Shown piece by piece: positions 51,406 to 60,947 of a DNA stretch of 64,000 nucleotides. The DNA comes from Antarcticimicrobium sp. GTDB taxonomy: Bacteria > Pseudomonadota > Alphaproteobacteria > Rhodobacterales > Rhodobacteraceae. The notes beneath the pieces were generated by a model. That model was not told the DNA's origin and searched no databases. It worked only from the letters and a program-made list of their open reading frames with translations. How positions within the stretch are numbered: position 1 is the first letter of the stretch; every line of letters starts with the position of its first letter. The stretch is taken from positions 1 to 64,000 of the forward strand of contig NZ_JARGPK010000081.1 in NCBI RefSeq assembly GCF_029212575.1. The letters are read 5' to 3'. Position numbers and translations under genes: made by a program.

Positions 51406-51684
51406 CTAACGTTGTCTATATGTCTTCAATGCCGTTGCTTTCAAAGCCTTTTCTCCGTGCGTCGTCACGGCCTCGACCCAGGATTTCAACTCTTCATCGC
51501 TTAACGCATAGCGGGTCTTGGCCTCGGTCTCGGTTATCAGCCCGTAGAGAACCGCCCGAACGACAGCGGCCTTGCGCGACGCCACCCACCGTTGGGTCGT
51601 TGCCGGCGGCAGATCGGCGCGTGTCATCCTGGTTCCGTTCGGCAGCCTGACCGCGCGTGGTCCTTCCACTTTTTTCAGATACAT
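51406..51684 (-). CDS. sciP: CtrA inhibitor SciP
   Basis: A 92-residue DUF1153/SciP-family helix-turn-helix protein. Its central segment ADLPPATTQRWVASRKAAVV and the later TRYALSDEELKSWVEAV match the family described in Caulobacter as a repressor that binds CtrA at its promoters. ATG 51684 has GGAG about 3 bases upstream and excludes a long non-conserved extension. It lies 108 bases upstream of ctrA on the same strand, giving a sciP-ctrA regulatory module. Confidence 0.9.
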   Translation of the reverse strand: MYLKKVEGPRAVRLPNGTRMTRADLPPATTQRWVASRKAAVVRAVLYGLITETEAKTRYALSDEELKSWVEAVTTHGEKALKATALKTYRQR

Positions 51685-51824
51685 CTCCAACCCCTGAGCA
51701 GTCCCGCCCCCATGGTCGGCAGCACCTCTTAACGGGTGGTGAAACCGCCCCCTTGCGAGTATCTGGCATTTTCCTATATTCCGACGTACTTTCCGCACCC
51801 CGCCACCAATGAGGAGCCGCCGCC

Positions 51825-52970
51825 ATGGCGCTGGACACCGATGCACCGCTGAACTCGCTGGGCCTGCCCAAACCGCCGGCCGAGACGCGGGTCGTCGTGG
51901 CGATGTCCGGCGGTGTCGACAGCTCGGTCGTGGCGGCGCATCTTTCCGCCGAGGGCTATGACGTGGTCGGCGTGACGCTGCAGCTTTACGATCACGGCGC
52001 GGCGCTGGCGAAAAAGGGCGCCTGCTGTGCGGGGATCGACATCCACGACGCCCGGCGCGTGGCCGAGGAGCGCGGCTTTCCCCATTACGTGCTGGATTAC
52101 GAGAATATCTTCAAGGATGCCGTGATCGACGAGTTCGCCGACAGTTACCTCGCCGGCGCCACCCCGGTGCCCTGCATCCGCTGCAACGAGCGGGTGAAGT
52201 TCAAGGATCTGTTGGAAACGGCCAGGGATCTGGAGGCCGATTGCATGGCCACCGGCCATTACATCCAGCGCAAGATCGGACCGAACGGGCCGGAGTTGCA
52301 CAGCGCCGCCGATCCGAACCGCGACCAGTCGTATTTCCTGTTCTCGACCACGCCGGAGCAGCTCGAATTCCTGCGGTTCCCGCTGGGGCATCTGCCCGGC
52401 AAGGCGGCGACACGCGCGATGGCGGCGGATTACGGGCTGGCGGTGGCCGACAAGCCAGACAGCCAGGACATCTGTTTCGTGCCCAATGGCGATTATGCCA
52501 GCGTGATCGAAAAACTGCGCCCCGGCGCCGTCGACCCGGGCGAGATCGTGCATGCCGACGGTCGGGTGCTGGGCAGCCACGACGGCGTGATCCACTATAC
52601 CATCGGCCAGCGCCGGGGGCTTGGCATCGGTGGCTTGAGCGAGCCGCTTTACGTGGTCAGGCTCGATGTCGACAAGAAGCAGGTCGTGGTCGGCCCCAAG
52701 GACATGCTGGCGACCCGGGTGATCCCGGTGCGCGAGATCAACTGGCTGGGGGATGAGCCGTTCGACAGCCGGCCCGAGTGGCATCTTTCGGTCAAGGTCC
52801 GCTCGACCCGCCCGCCGCGCGAAGCGATCGTGCGGCCGATGTCCCCGACCACGGCGGAGGTCGAATTGCTGACCCCGGAGGAAGGTGTCAGCCCCGGCCA
52901 GGCCTGCGTGTTCTATGAAACCGGGGGCACGAGGATCTTCGGCGGCGGCTGGATCTGGCGGGGCGACTGA
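51825..52970 (+). CDS. mnmA: tRNA 2-thiouridylase MnmA
   Basis: A 381-residue enzyme that thiolates U34 of tRNA(Lys, Glu, Gln). The ATP pyrophosphatase P-loop is [18 protein letters not shown] near residue 22. The first catalytic Cys lies in [14 protein letters not shown] and the second in [15 protein letters not shown]. The C-terminal RNA-binding domains end in GGWIWRGD. It is divergent from sciP and convergent with lpxB. Confidence 0.96.
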   Translation: MALDTDAPLNSLGLPKPPAETRVVVAMSGGVDSSVVAAHLSAEGYDVVGVTLQLYDHGAALAKKGACCAGIDIHDARRVAEERGFPHYVLDYENIFKDAVIDEFADSYLAGATPVPCIRCNERVKFKDLLETARDLEADCMATGHYIQRKIGPNGPELHSAADPNRDQSYFLFSTTPEQLEFLRFPLGHLPGKAATRAMAADYGLAVADKPDSQDICFVPNGDYASVIEKLRPGAVDPGEIVHADGRVLGSHDGVIHYTIGQRRGLGIGGLSEPLYVVRLDVDKKQVVVGPKDMLATRVIPVREINWLGDEPFDSRPEWHLSVKVRSTRPPREAIVRPMSPTTAEVELLTPEEGVSPGQACVFYETGGTRIFGGGWIWRGD

Positions 52971-52973
52971 CCG

Positions 52974-54125
52974 TTACAACCGCGCCAGCACCGCCCGCGC
53001 CGCGCGCAGCCCCGGCGCCTCGCCGCCCTGCCCCAGCCGCTCCATGGTCAGCCGCATGGCGTCTTTCTGCGCGCCGGGATGCTTCAGAACCTCCAGCATC
53101 GCCCGGGCGATCAGCTCGGGCCGGCAATCGGGGCCGAGGCATTCGGGCACCACGCGGGTGTCGCTGACCAGGTTGACCAGGTTGGCGGTATCGACCCGCA
53201 CCATTGGGCGTACCAGTTGCCAGGTCAGCCAGTTCACCTTGTAGGCCATGACCATCGGCGTGTCGGCCGCGGCCAGTTCCAGCGCCACGGTGCCGGAGGC
53301 CGCAAGCGCAAGCTGCGCGGTGGCGAAGGCGGCGCGCTTGTCGGTCGCTGCGGTCGCGGGACCGGTGTCGCCGGGATCGAGGATCAGCGGCGCGCCGGGC
53401 CAGTCCGATGCCATCTCGCGCACCATCCCCGCCACCGGGGCGGCGGCCGGAACCACCACCTGCAGATCGGGCCGCGCCGCGAGGACCGGCCCCAGCGCCG
53501 TGCCGAAAACCGGCGCGAGCTTTGCGACCTCGCCCTTGCGCGATCCGGGCAGGACCAGCAGCACCGGCACCGCGCCCAGCCCGTGGCGGGCGCGAAACCG
53601 GGATACCTCCCCGGCGGTCGCCACCGGCTCGGCCACCACCGGGTGACCGACGAAATCGCAGGCCATCCCGGCCGCCTGCATATAAGGCGGCTCGAACGGC
53701 AAGAGCGCCAGAACATGATCGATCACCCGCGCCATCCGGTCGGCGCGCTTCGGCCGCCAGGCCCAGACCGAGGGCGCGACATAGTGCACCGTGCGGACCC
53801 TGGTTTCCGCCTTGACCAGACGGGCCACGCGCAGGCAGAAATCCGGGCTGTCGATGGTGATCAGCACATCCGGTTTCACCTCGATCACCGCGTGCGCGGT
53901 CTGTTCGATCCGGCGCTTGAGGTCGAAGTATTTCGGCAGAACCTCGGCGATGCCCATGACGCTGAGTTCATCCATGGGAAAGCGGCTGACGAGGCCCTGC
54001 GCCTGCATCTGCGGTCCGCCGACCCCGTCAAAGGTGATCCCCGGCGCCAGTTGCCGGAGCCCCTGCATCAGCGTCCCGCCCAGCCGGTCGCCCGACGGCT
54101 CTCCGGCGACCAGAAAGGCGCGCAT
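52974..54125 (-). CDS. lpxB: lipid-A-disaccharide synthase LpxB
   Basis: A 383-residue GT19 glycosyltransferase joining UDP-2,3-diacylglucosamine and lipid X. Typical segments are FLVAGEPSGDRLGGTLM at the start, FDGVGGPQMQAQGL, HYVAPSVWAWRPKRA, LLVLPGSRKGEVAKL and APMVMAYKVN-like TPMVMAYKVNWLTW. ATG 54125 shares its last base with the lpxI stop (TGATG). It is the terminal gene of the envelope cluster. Confidence 0.96.
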   Translation of the reverse strand: MRAFLVAGEPSGDRLGGTLMQGLRQLAPGITFDGVGGPQMQAQGLVSRFPMDELSVMGIAEVLPKYFDLKRRIEQTAHAVIEVKPDVLITIDSPDFCLRVARLVKAETRVRTVHYVAPSVWAWRPKRADRMARVIDHVLALLPFEPPYMQAAGMACDFVGHPVVAEPVATAGEVSRFRARHGLGAVPVLLVLPGSRKGEVAKLAPVFGTALGPVLAARPDLQVVVPAAAPVAGMVREMASDWPGAPLILDPGDTGPATAATDKRAAFATAQLALAASGTVALELAAADTPMVMAYKVNWLTWQLVRPMVRVDTANLVNLVSDTRVVPECLGPDCRPELIARAMLEVLKHPGAQKDAMRLTMERLGQGGEAPGLRAARAVLARL

Positions 54126-54919
54126 CAGCCCTGCGGCTCCCGCGACCAGAGGAACATGCCCATCCGGTCGCAGGCGGCAATCACCCCGGGCCGGTCCAGC
54201 ACGATGACGCCGCCGGCCTCGATCACGATCCCCTCCAGCCCGGCACCGGCGGCGGCGCGCACGGTTTCCGGCCCGATGGCGGGCAGATCGGCGCGCCGGT
54301 CCTGCCCCGGCTTCGGCGCCTTGAACAGCAAGCCGCCTTCGCCATCGGGGCGCTCGGCCAGCGCCGCCAGCATCCAGTCAGTGCCGAACACCCCCTCGAC
54401 CGACAGCGCCTGTCCGCGCCGCACCGCGCAGGCCTGGCCGATATCCGCCGCCGCCATCGCCGCCACGATCCCGGCGCCGCGGGTGGCGTCGGCACGGTGA
54501 ATGTCGGTCGGCTGCGCCATCGTGGGGGCACCGGGCGCCATCAGCAGGCCGGGCGCAGCCTCCTGCGCGGGCAGCACGGAAAAACCGGCGGTCTCGAAGA
54601 TCCCGATCAGCGCGCGCAACGCCCCGTCATCGCCCGTGGCGAGCGCTTCGGTCAGCACCGGCACCAGCGGCAGCGTCGCGGCGTCGATCGCCGAGGGATC
54701 GATCTGCGGGCGGTCGATCCCACCGGCCATGCAGACGCGGTCGACATCACGTTCCCTGAGGTGTTCCAGCAGGCTGCCCAAGGTCTCGATCCGGTAGGTG
54801 ATATCGACCGTGAGCCGGTCCGGCGGGTTGCTTTCCAGCGCACAGACCAGCGGCGCGATGTCCAGCGTCGCCGATATCGCACCCGGCAGCGCCCCGCGCC
54901 CCGCAAGCAGCGCCAGCAT
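54125..54919 (-). CDS. lpxI: UDP-2,3-diacylglucosamine pyrophosphatase LpxI
   Basis: A 264-residue DUF1009/LpxI enzyme, which replaces LpxH in many alphaproteobacteria and yields lipid X. Family segments are CALESNPP, LLEHLRERDVDRVCMAGGID, IGQACAVRRGQALSVEG and the C-terminal IGPETVRAAAGAGLEGIVIE. It lies directly between lpxA and lpxB in the right order for the pathway (LpxI acts before LpxB). Confidence 0.93.
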   Translation of the reverse strand: MLALLAGRGALPGAISATLDIAPLVCALESNPPDRLTVDITYRIETLGSLLEHLRERDVDRVCMAGGIDRPQIDPSAIDAATLPLVPVLTEALATGDDGALRALIGIFETAGFSVLPAQEAAPGLLMAPGAPTMAQPTDIHRADATRGAGIVAAMAAADIGQACAVRRGQALSVEGVFGTDWMLAALAERPDGEGGLLFKAPKPGQDRRADLPAIGPETVRAAAGAGLEGIVIEAGGVIVLDRPGVIAACDRMGMFLWSREPQG

Positions 54920-54922
54920 GCC

Positions 54923-55717
54923 CTAGCCCCCCGGCGTCAGGAACGAACGGTCGGTCTCGCCCATGACGAAATCGACGATATGGCGCACGTAATCGCTGTC
55001 GGTGTCCTCGCCCAGGCGACGGGCGCGATCCTGAAAGGTGCCCTCGCCCTGGGCCAGCATCTGGAACGCCGCGCGCAGCGCGGTAATGTCCGAGCGCGCC
55101 ACCCCCCGGCGCTTCAGCCCGATCAGGTTCAGCCCGTCAAGCTCGCCGCGCGGGGCCTGCACCAGACCATAGGGGATGACATCGTTGGTCACCCGGGTCA
55201 GCCCGCCGATGATCGCGCCACGCCCGATCCGCACCCATTGGTGCACCCCCGACAGGCCGCCGACGATGACATCGTCCTCGAGCACGCAATGACCGGCGAT
55301 GGCGACATGGTGCACCAGGATCACCCGGTCGCCGATCTGGCAATCATGCGCGATGTGGGTGCCGGCCATGAACAGCCCGTCGTCGCCGATCCGCGTGACC
55401 CCGCCGCCCCCCGTGGTGCCCGGGTTCATCGTCGCGTGTTCGCGGATCCGGTTGCGGGCACCGATGACCAGCCGGGTATCCTCGCCCTGGTACTTCAGGT
55501 CCTGCGGAATCTCGCCGATCACCGCGAAAGGAAAGATCACCGTGTCCTCGCCGATCCGGGTATCGCCGGTGACCACCACATGGCTTTTCAGTTCGACCCG
55601 ATCGCCCAGAACCACCTTGGGGCCGACAACGCAGAACGGGCCGACGACGCAGCCCTCGCCCAGCCGGGCGCCGTCCTCGACAATCGCGCTGGGGTGTATC
55701 CGGCTCATCTCGGTCAT
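54923..55717 (-). CDS. lpxA: UDP-N-acetylglucosamine acyltransferase LpxA
   Basis: A 264-residue left-handed beta-helix protein of hexapeptide repeats, the first enzyme of lipid A synthesis. The catalytic His is probably that in [36 protein letters not shown] starts the repeats and [15 protein letters not shown] is in the helical C-terminus. ATG 55717 overlaps the fabZ stop by 4 bases and is preferred over an ATG 3 codons later. Confidence 0.96.
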   Translation of the reverse strand: MTEMSRIHPSAIVEDGARLGEGCVVGPFCVVGPKVVLGDRVELKSHVVVTGDTRIGEDTVIFPFAVIGEIPQDLKYQGEDTRLVIGARNRIREHATMNPGTTGGGGVTRIGDDGLFMAGTHIAHDCQIGDRVILVHHVAIAGHCVLEDDVIVGGLSGVHQWVRIGRGAIIGGLTRVTNDVIPYGLVQAPRGELDGLNLIGLKRRGVARSDITALRAAFQMLAQGEGTFQDRARRLGEDTDSDYVRHIVDFVMGETDRSFLTPGG

Positions 55718-56178
55718 TCCTTCCGGATATCGACCATCGCGGAGAACTCTGCCTCGGCGGCGGTTTCCCCGGCCACCGTCGCCTTGCCGGAGAATTTGAA
55801 GATCTTGCCGCCGGGCTTGCCGCGCAGGGTGGTCACATGCATCTCGAGCACATCGCCGGGCACCACCTTGCGGCGGAACTTGCACTTGTCGATGTTCATG
55901 AAATAGATCAGCAGGTCGGAATCGATGATATCCATGCCGACCCCCAGCATTACGCCGGCGGTCTGTGCCATGGCTTCGACGATGGTGACACCGGGCATGA
56001 TCGGGGTTCCGGGGAAATGGCCCTGGAACTGCGGTTCGTTCATCGTCACGTTCTTGATGCCACGCGCGGCGCTGTAGCCGTCGATATCGACCACCTTGTC
56101 CACCAGAAGGAACGGATACCGGTGGGGAAGGATGCGCTGGATCAATTCGATATCCGCGCTTTTCAACTCTGCGGTCAT
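55714..56178 (-). CDS. fabZ: 3-hydroxyacyl-ACP dehydratase FabZ
   Basis: A 154-residue hot-dog-fold dehydratase of fatty acid elongation. The catalytic His is in [13 protein letters not shown]-following [21 protein letters not shown], with the Glu of the same segment as second residue. ATG 56178 removes a non-conserved upstream extension. It competes with LpxA/LpxC for hydroxyacyl-ACP, so its place in this cluster balances fatty acid and lipid A supply. There is no lpxD between it and skp. Confidence 0.96.
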   Translation of the reverse strand: MTAELKSADIELIQRILPHRYPFLLVDKVVDIDGYSAARGIKNVTMNEPQFQGHFPGTPIMPGVTIVEAMAQTAGVMLGVGMDIIDSDLLIYFMNIDKCKFRRKVVPGDVLEMHVTTLRGKPGGKIFKFSGKATVAGETAAEAEFSAMVDIRKE

Positions 56179-56244
56179 GGATGGTTTCCCGTTGTTGAAC
56201 GTTGCGGCCTGACTAGCAACCCCGCCCGGCTTCGGCAAGCCGCG

Positions 56245-56829
56245 CTATTGATCGACCTCGGGTGTCGCACTCTTGCCGTCGCCGATGGCCGCGTCGATGC
56301 GCATGATTGCCAGATCGGTGATATCGGTGGCGTTGGCGCTGAGGAACACGCTGGAGCGTTCCAGGATCACGCCGGCGCCGGCCTCGCGCATGAGCGCCTC
56401 AAGCACCGGTCGTGCGGCGCGCAGGAACTCCACCCGCGCCTTGTCGGCCCGCTGGCTCAGGGCCCGGGTCTTGGATTCCTGGGTGCGCCGGATCGACTGG
56501 ACCTTTTCGTCGAAGGCATCGGCCAGGGTACGAAACGCCTCGGGCTCCATCTCCGGGCGGCGCGTGGTCAGGTCCTGCTCCTCGGCCATCAGTTCGGCCT
56601 CGATGCGCCGGTTCTCGGCCGCCAGCACCGCGCTGTCGGCCTCGATCTCATTGGCGGTGCGCCTGCCGAAGGCCGATTGCGAAAACAGCCTGTCGGTCTC
56701 GATGGTCAGGATCGCCGACTGCGGCAGGCCAAGCTGCTGGGCGGCGCCCGGACCGGCCGGAGCGACCAGCCCGGCGCAGAGCAGAGCCAGCACTAGCCCC
56801 CAGACGATATGCGCCCGCGACCGCGCCAT
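56245..56829 (-). CDS. OmpH/Skp-family periplasmic chaperone
   Basis: A 194-residue protein with an N-terminal signal peptide (VWGLVLALLCAGLVAPAGPG, cleavage near AAQ). The remainder is largely long helices forming the tentacle-like arms (residues about 55-150), then a small trimerisation core. Skp holds unfolded outer-membrane proteins on their way to the Bam complex. It follows bamA by 9 bases, as in other Proteobacteria. Confidence 0.88.
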   Translation of the reverse strand: MARSRAHIVWGLVLALLCAGLVAPAGPGAAQQLGLPQSAILTIETDRLFSQSAFGRRTANEIEADSAVLAAENRRIEAELMAEEQDLTTRRPEMEPEAFRTLADAFDEKVQSIRRTQESKTRALSQRADKARVEFLRAARPVLEALMREAGAGVILERSSVFLSANATDITDLAIMRIDAAIGDGKSATPEVDQ

Positions 56830-56838
56830 CCCCGGCGA

Positions 56839-59247
56839 TCAGAACTGCGCCTGAAGGGTCAGGTCGAAGGACTGTTCCTTGTCGTAGGATTCCTTGCTGA
56901 TCGCCTTGGAGAAATTGAACCGCAAGGGGCCGAAGCCGGTGTTCCAGAGGAACGACAGCCCGATCACCGAGCGCCAGGCGCCATCGGCGCCGACGATGCA
57001 GGACGAGGTGCCGGCCGGCCCGCAGGTCGAGGCAGCGGCGGCGGTGTTGGCATCGCTCAGGTCCCACAGGTTGCCGACATCGAGGAACACCCCGCCGCGA
57101 AGGCCCAGTTCCTCCGGCAGGCCAAGCGGGAAATCCGCCTCGAACCGGGCCACGGCATAGAGGTTGCCGCCGAGACCGTCGTCATAGGCGACCCCGGTCG
57201 CGTCCGGCGACAGGTCGCGCGGACCGATGCCATAGGATTCGAACCCGCGCATAATGTCCGACGACAACACGAAGCGGTCCAGAACGCGACTGTTGTTGTT
57301 GCTCATCCAGCTCAGCGCACCGGCTTCGACGGTGGCGCGCAGAGTGATTTCCTCGTTGAAAACCTTGGTCTGCGCGGTCGCCTTGGCGCTGGTCCGCAGG
57401 TATTGGTTGTCGCCGCCCAGGCCGGCGTAGTCAGCCCCGAATTCCAGCAGAACACCCGAGTTGGGATCAAGCCCGGTGACCCGGCTGTCGTAGGTATAGG
57501 TGAACCCGAGCGAACTGCTGGTCAGGGCGCCCTGACCGATTTCGGTGCCAATGACCGGGCCGTGGATCGGGGTTTCCCGCGATTTCATCTCGCTTCCGTC
57601 CCAGGAGTACCGGACGTTCAGCTTGGATTTTTCCGCCAGTTTATAGGTGAGCGACGGTGAGAAGAACGCGCGCCCGGTGTCGAAGGCGGAGTAGCTGGAA
57701 TCGGTCTCAGCATAGCCCATGTCGAGATTGAAACGAAGTTCGCGCCCAAGCAGGAACGGTTCGGTAAAGCCCAGAATGTAGGATTCCGCGTCCTCCGCGG
57801 TCGAAAAGGTGAACGACAGGCGCTGGCCCCGACCGAGGAAGTTGTTCTCGGTCAGGCCGATGGCGACGCCGAATCCGTTGCTGACCGAAAAGGAACCCCC
57901 GAGGTTGAGCGAGCCGGTCGGTTTCTCCTCGACGTTCACATCGACGATGACCTGTTCGGGAGAGGAGCCTTCGCGCGCCTCGACATTGGCGTTTTCGAAG
58001 AACCCGAGCGCGCGGATGCGTTCGGCGCTGGCACGGATTTCACGCGGGTTGAACGGGTCGCCCTCGGCGATCTGGAACTGCTGGCGCACCACGCGGTCGA
58101 GGGTCGTGGTGTTGCCCTCGATATCGATACGTTCGACGAAGATCCGCGGCCCCTTGGTCAGGGCGAATTCCACGTCCAGCGTCAGGTCGCGTTCATTGCG
58201 GGTAATCCGCGGTTCGACCCGGAGGAAATCGATTCCCTGCTTGATCGCCAGCCGTTCCTGGCGCGTGATCGACGTCTCCACGAGCGTCGGCGTATACACC
58301 GCCCCGGTCCGGATCTTGAGCGCGTCCTGGAACGCCGCGGCATCCACGCCGGGATACTCGCTGACCGTGGTGATCTTGCCAAAGCGGAACTGCTGCCCCT
58401 CCTGCACGTCCATCACCAGGTAGAAGGCGTCGCGCTCGCGGGTGAATTCCACGTTTGCGCTGTTCACCCGGAAATCCACGTAGCCGCGCGACAGGTAGAA
58501 ATCGCGCAGCACCCGCTTGTCGAACTCGATACGGTCCTCGATCAGCGTATCGGAGCGAAAGAAGGCGCGCAGGATGTTGGCCTGTTTGGTTTCCATCACC
58601 TGCCGCAGCCGCCGGTCGGAGTAGATGCGATTGCCGACGAAACTGACGCGCTCGACCTCGATCGTCGTGCCCTCGGCGATCTCGAAAATCAGATCGACCC
58701 GGTTGTCGCTGCGGCGGATGATACGCGGCGTAACCGTCGCTGCGACTCGCCCCTGCTGCGAATAGGCGGTGGCGATGGTGTTGGCATCACGCTCGGCCTG
58801 TGCCGGGTTGAAGACCTGCCGCGACGTGGATTCGACGATCTTGGCCAGATCCTCGTCCTTGATCCGGCGGTTGCCCTCGAAGTTGATCACGTTGATCGTG
58901 GGATACTCGGTGACCGAAACCACCAGCGTTCCGCCGCGTGGCGTCAGGTCGACGGTCTCGAACAATCCGCTGCCGATGACGCGCTGATAGGCGTCGTTCA
59001 ATTCACCGGCCGAAACGGTCTTGCCGCGTTCGATCCCGGTATAGGCCACGATTGTGGCCGCTTCGATCCGCTGGTTGCCCTCGACGCGCACCGAATTGAA
59101 GCGATAGCTTTGCGCCGACGCGGTCTCTGGCAGTACCGTGAGCAGCAGCGAAAAGATGAAAACGAACGCGGGAAGCACACGATGCAGAATGGTGCGACCA
59201 AAATCACGTTCAACGCAGGGTTCCCCTGCGGTGCTCCCCAATCCCAT
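56839..59247 (-). CDS. bamA: outer-membrane protein assembly factor BamA
   Basis: An 802-residue Omp85 protein. A signal peptide ends at PETASAQ near residue 46. Five POTRA domains follow (about 47-430), then the beta-barrel with a lid/loop VRYSWDG-type segment and ending in FDLTLQAQF, whose terminal Phe is the barrel signal. ATG 59247 makes the signal region long; a shorter start at a downstream GTG/ATG is possible. It inserts outer-membrane proteins. It precedes skp and follows the 42-codon gene. Confidence 0.95.
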   Translation of the reverse strand: MGLGSTAGEPCVERDFGRTILHRVLPAFVFIFSLLLTVLPETASAQSYRFNSVRVEGNQRIEAATIVAYTGIERGKTVSAGELNDAYQRVIGSGLFETVDLTPRGGTLVVSVTEYPTINVINFEGNRRIKDEDLAKIVESTSRQVFNPAQAERDANTIATAYSQQGRVAATVTPRIIRRSDNRVDLIFEIAEGTTIEVERVSFVGNRIYSDRRLRQVMETKQANILRAFFRSDTLIEDRIEFDKRVLRDFYLSRGYVDFRVNSANVEFTRERDAFYLVMDVQEGQQFRFGKITTVSEYPGVDAAAFQDALKIRTGAVYTPTLVETSITRQERLAIKQGIDFLRVEPRITRNERDLTLDVEFALTKGPRIFVERIDIEGNTTTLDRVVRQQFQIAEGDPFNPREIRASAERIRALGFFENANVEAREGSSPEQVIVDVNVEEKPTGSLNLGGSFSVSNGFGVAIGLTENNFLGRGQRLSFTFSTAEDAESYILGFTEPFLLGRELRFNLDMGYAETDSSYSAFDTGRAFFSPSLTYKLAEKSKLNVRYSWDGSEMKSRETPIHGPVIGTEIGQGALTSSSLGFTYTYDSRVTGLDPNSGVLLEFGADYAGLGGDNQYLRTSAKATAQTKVFNEEITLRATVEAGALSWMSNNNSRVLDRFVLSSDIMRGFESYGIGPRDLSPDATGVAYDDGLGGNLYAVARFEADFPLGLPEELGLRGGVFLDVGNLWDLSDANTAAAASTCGPAGTSSCIVGADGAWRSVIGLSFLWNTGFGPLRFNFSKAISKESYDKEQSFDLTLQAQF

Positions 59248-59361
59248 TATCTTGAACCCAGTGTTAAGCAGACATTGGGACTGTGAGTATCGGGATTGCC
59301 CGGCGTTGTCAAAAGCCCAGTTGACGTTTTTCGGGGGGCTTCGCCGCAGCCTGCGCAGAGC

Positions 59362-59490
59362 CTAGAGCAGGCTGCCCAGCCAGGCGCCCGCCAGCAAGGC
59401 CACGGCAATGGTGGCCATGTAAATGATCAGGTCCCAGTTCAGTTCCATCACCAGGCTGAGCCCGCGATATGACCGCTCCAGAGTGTGCAT
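59362..59490 (-). CDS. 42-residue membrane protein of unknown function
   Basis: Between rseP and bamA, an ATG at 59490 with GGAAGGA about 7 bases upstream opens 42 codons. The product starts MHTLERSYRGLSLVMELNWD and ends in one hydrophobic helix (IIYMATIAVALLAGAWLGSL). The 347-base gap holds no other gene. Composition, ribosome binding site and fixed position in an envelope operon argue for a real gene, probably an inner-membrane peptide. The function is not recognised. Confidence 0.65.
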   Translation of the reverse strand: MHTLERSYRGLSLVMELNWDLIIYMATIAVALLAGAWLGSLL

Positions 59491-59594
59491 CCCGTGGTCC
59501 TTCCGGCATTCTATTCCTGCGTTTGCACAGGTTAGGGGCCGAATATGGCAACACTAGGGCGTGCAGTCTGCCGCCATCCCGCCGCGCCGGCGCC

Positions 59595-60947
59595 TCAGCA
59601 CAGCAGATCGTTGCCCAGGGCAAAGACCATCAACGACAGAATGAGCGCCAGACCGATTGCCATCAGCACGCGCACGACGCCGTCGCTGGGCGGTTTGCCG
59701 ACCACCGCCTCATAGGCGTAGAACATCAGGTGACCGCCATCCAGCGCCGGGATCGGGAACAGGTTCAGCAGCCCCACCGCGGTGGACAGCACCGCGATGA
59801 AGGAGATGAAGCTCTGCGCGCCCTGGCTGGCCATCGCGCCTGAGGTTTCTGCAATGCCGATGGGACCGGAGATATTGCAGGTACTGATCGCGCCGGTGAC
59901 CATGTGCCACAGCCCCGACAGCGAGCCCTGGATGATCGACCAGGTCTGCGACAGCCCGCCCAGAAACGCGGCGACGGGCCCGGCGGTCTCGGTCGCGGGC
60001 TCGAACGCCATGCCGCCGGCGATGCCGATCCGCCACAGGGTGGCAAAGCCGCCATCGGGCGTCGGTTCGTCGGTGCGGCGCGGCGCCAGCGCAAAGTCCA
60101 GCATCTCGCCGTCGCGCCACACATTGAGCAGCAGCGGCCGCCCGCCCGAGCTTTCAACCGCCTGTTTCAACTGGTCGAAGGCATGGATCGTCTCGCCGTC
60201 CAGGGCGGTGATCACGTCGCCCGGGCGCAGGTCGATGTCCATCGCGGCGCTACGCGGCGCGACCCGATGGACATAGGGCGGAAACGGGTAAGGCCCGGTG
60301 ACCGTCATCTCCTGCCCGTCGCGGCGCACGCGATAGTCCAGCACCGGCGCCTGCGGCAGCGCCGCAGTGAACGCCGACCACGAAATACCATCCTCGGCCC
60401 CCGGCGCCTCGACCCCGCCGATCGACAGGATCTCGTCGCCTTCGCGCAACTCGATCCCCTGCTCCGGCAGCGGGTAGAGCTTGCCCACGGTCAGCGGATC
60501 GCGCGCCACCCCCTGCACCATGAACACCGCCGTGAAGACCAGGATCGACATGACGAAATTGAACACCGGCCCTGCCGCCACCGTCGCGCTGCGCGCCCAG
60601 AGCGGCGCGCCATGCATGGTGTGGCGCAGATCCTCGGGGCTTTCGCGATAGATCTCGGCCATGGTCTCGCCGTCCTTGCCCGAGGCCGCGTTGGCATCGC
60701 CGAGGAACTTGACGTAACCGCCAAAGGGCAGCGCCGCGATCTGCCAGCGCGTGCCGCGCCTGTCCTTGCGGCTCCACAGCACCGGACCGAAGCCGAGCGA
60801 GAACACCTCGGCATGGATGCCGGACCAGCGACCGACGATGTAATGGCCGTATTCATGCACCGCAACGATCACGGAAAGGGCGATGACAAAGGCAGCAATC
60901 GTATAGACCAGCCCGCCAAACTGCGGGATCAATTCAATAATATTCAA
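59595..60947 (-). CDS. rseP: RIP metalloprotease RseP
   Basis: A 450-residue site-2 intramembrane protease. The zinc motif HEYGHYIVG is in the first membrane helix (near residue 31) and the second metal-binding motif is NLFPIPALDGGH near residue 395. One to two PDZ domains lie between (GIELREGDEILSIGG; AMDIDLRPGDVITALDGET). The start codon is TTG, coupled to the dxr stop by a 4-base overlap, with AGGGGAAAG upstream. It cuts anti-sigma factors in the envelope-stress response. Confidence 0.95.
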   Translation of the reverse strand: MNIIELIPQFGGLVYTIAAFVIALSVIVAVHEYGHYIVGRWSGIHAEVFSLGFGPVLWSRKDRRGTRWQIAALPFGGYVKFLGDANAASGKDGETMAEIYRESPEDLRHTMHGAPLWARSATVAAGPVFNFVMSILVFTAVFMVQGVARDPLTVGKLYPLPEQGIELREGDEILSIGGVEAPGAEDGISWSAFTAALPQAPVLDYRVRRDGQEMTVTGPYPFPPYVHRVAPRSAAMDIDLRPGDVITALDGETIHAFDQLKQAVESSGGRPLLLNVWRDGEMLDFALAPRRTDEPTPDGGFATLWRIGIAGGMAFEPATETAGPVAAFLGGLSQTWSIIQGSLSGLWHMVTGAISTCNISGPIGIAETSGAMASQGAQSFISFIAVLSTAVGLLNLFPIPALDGGHLMFYAYEAVVGKPPSDGVVRVLMAIGLALILSLMVFALGNDLLC

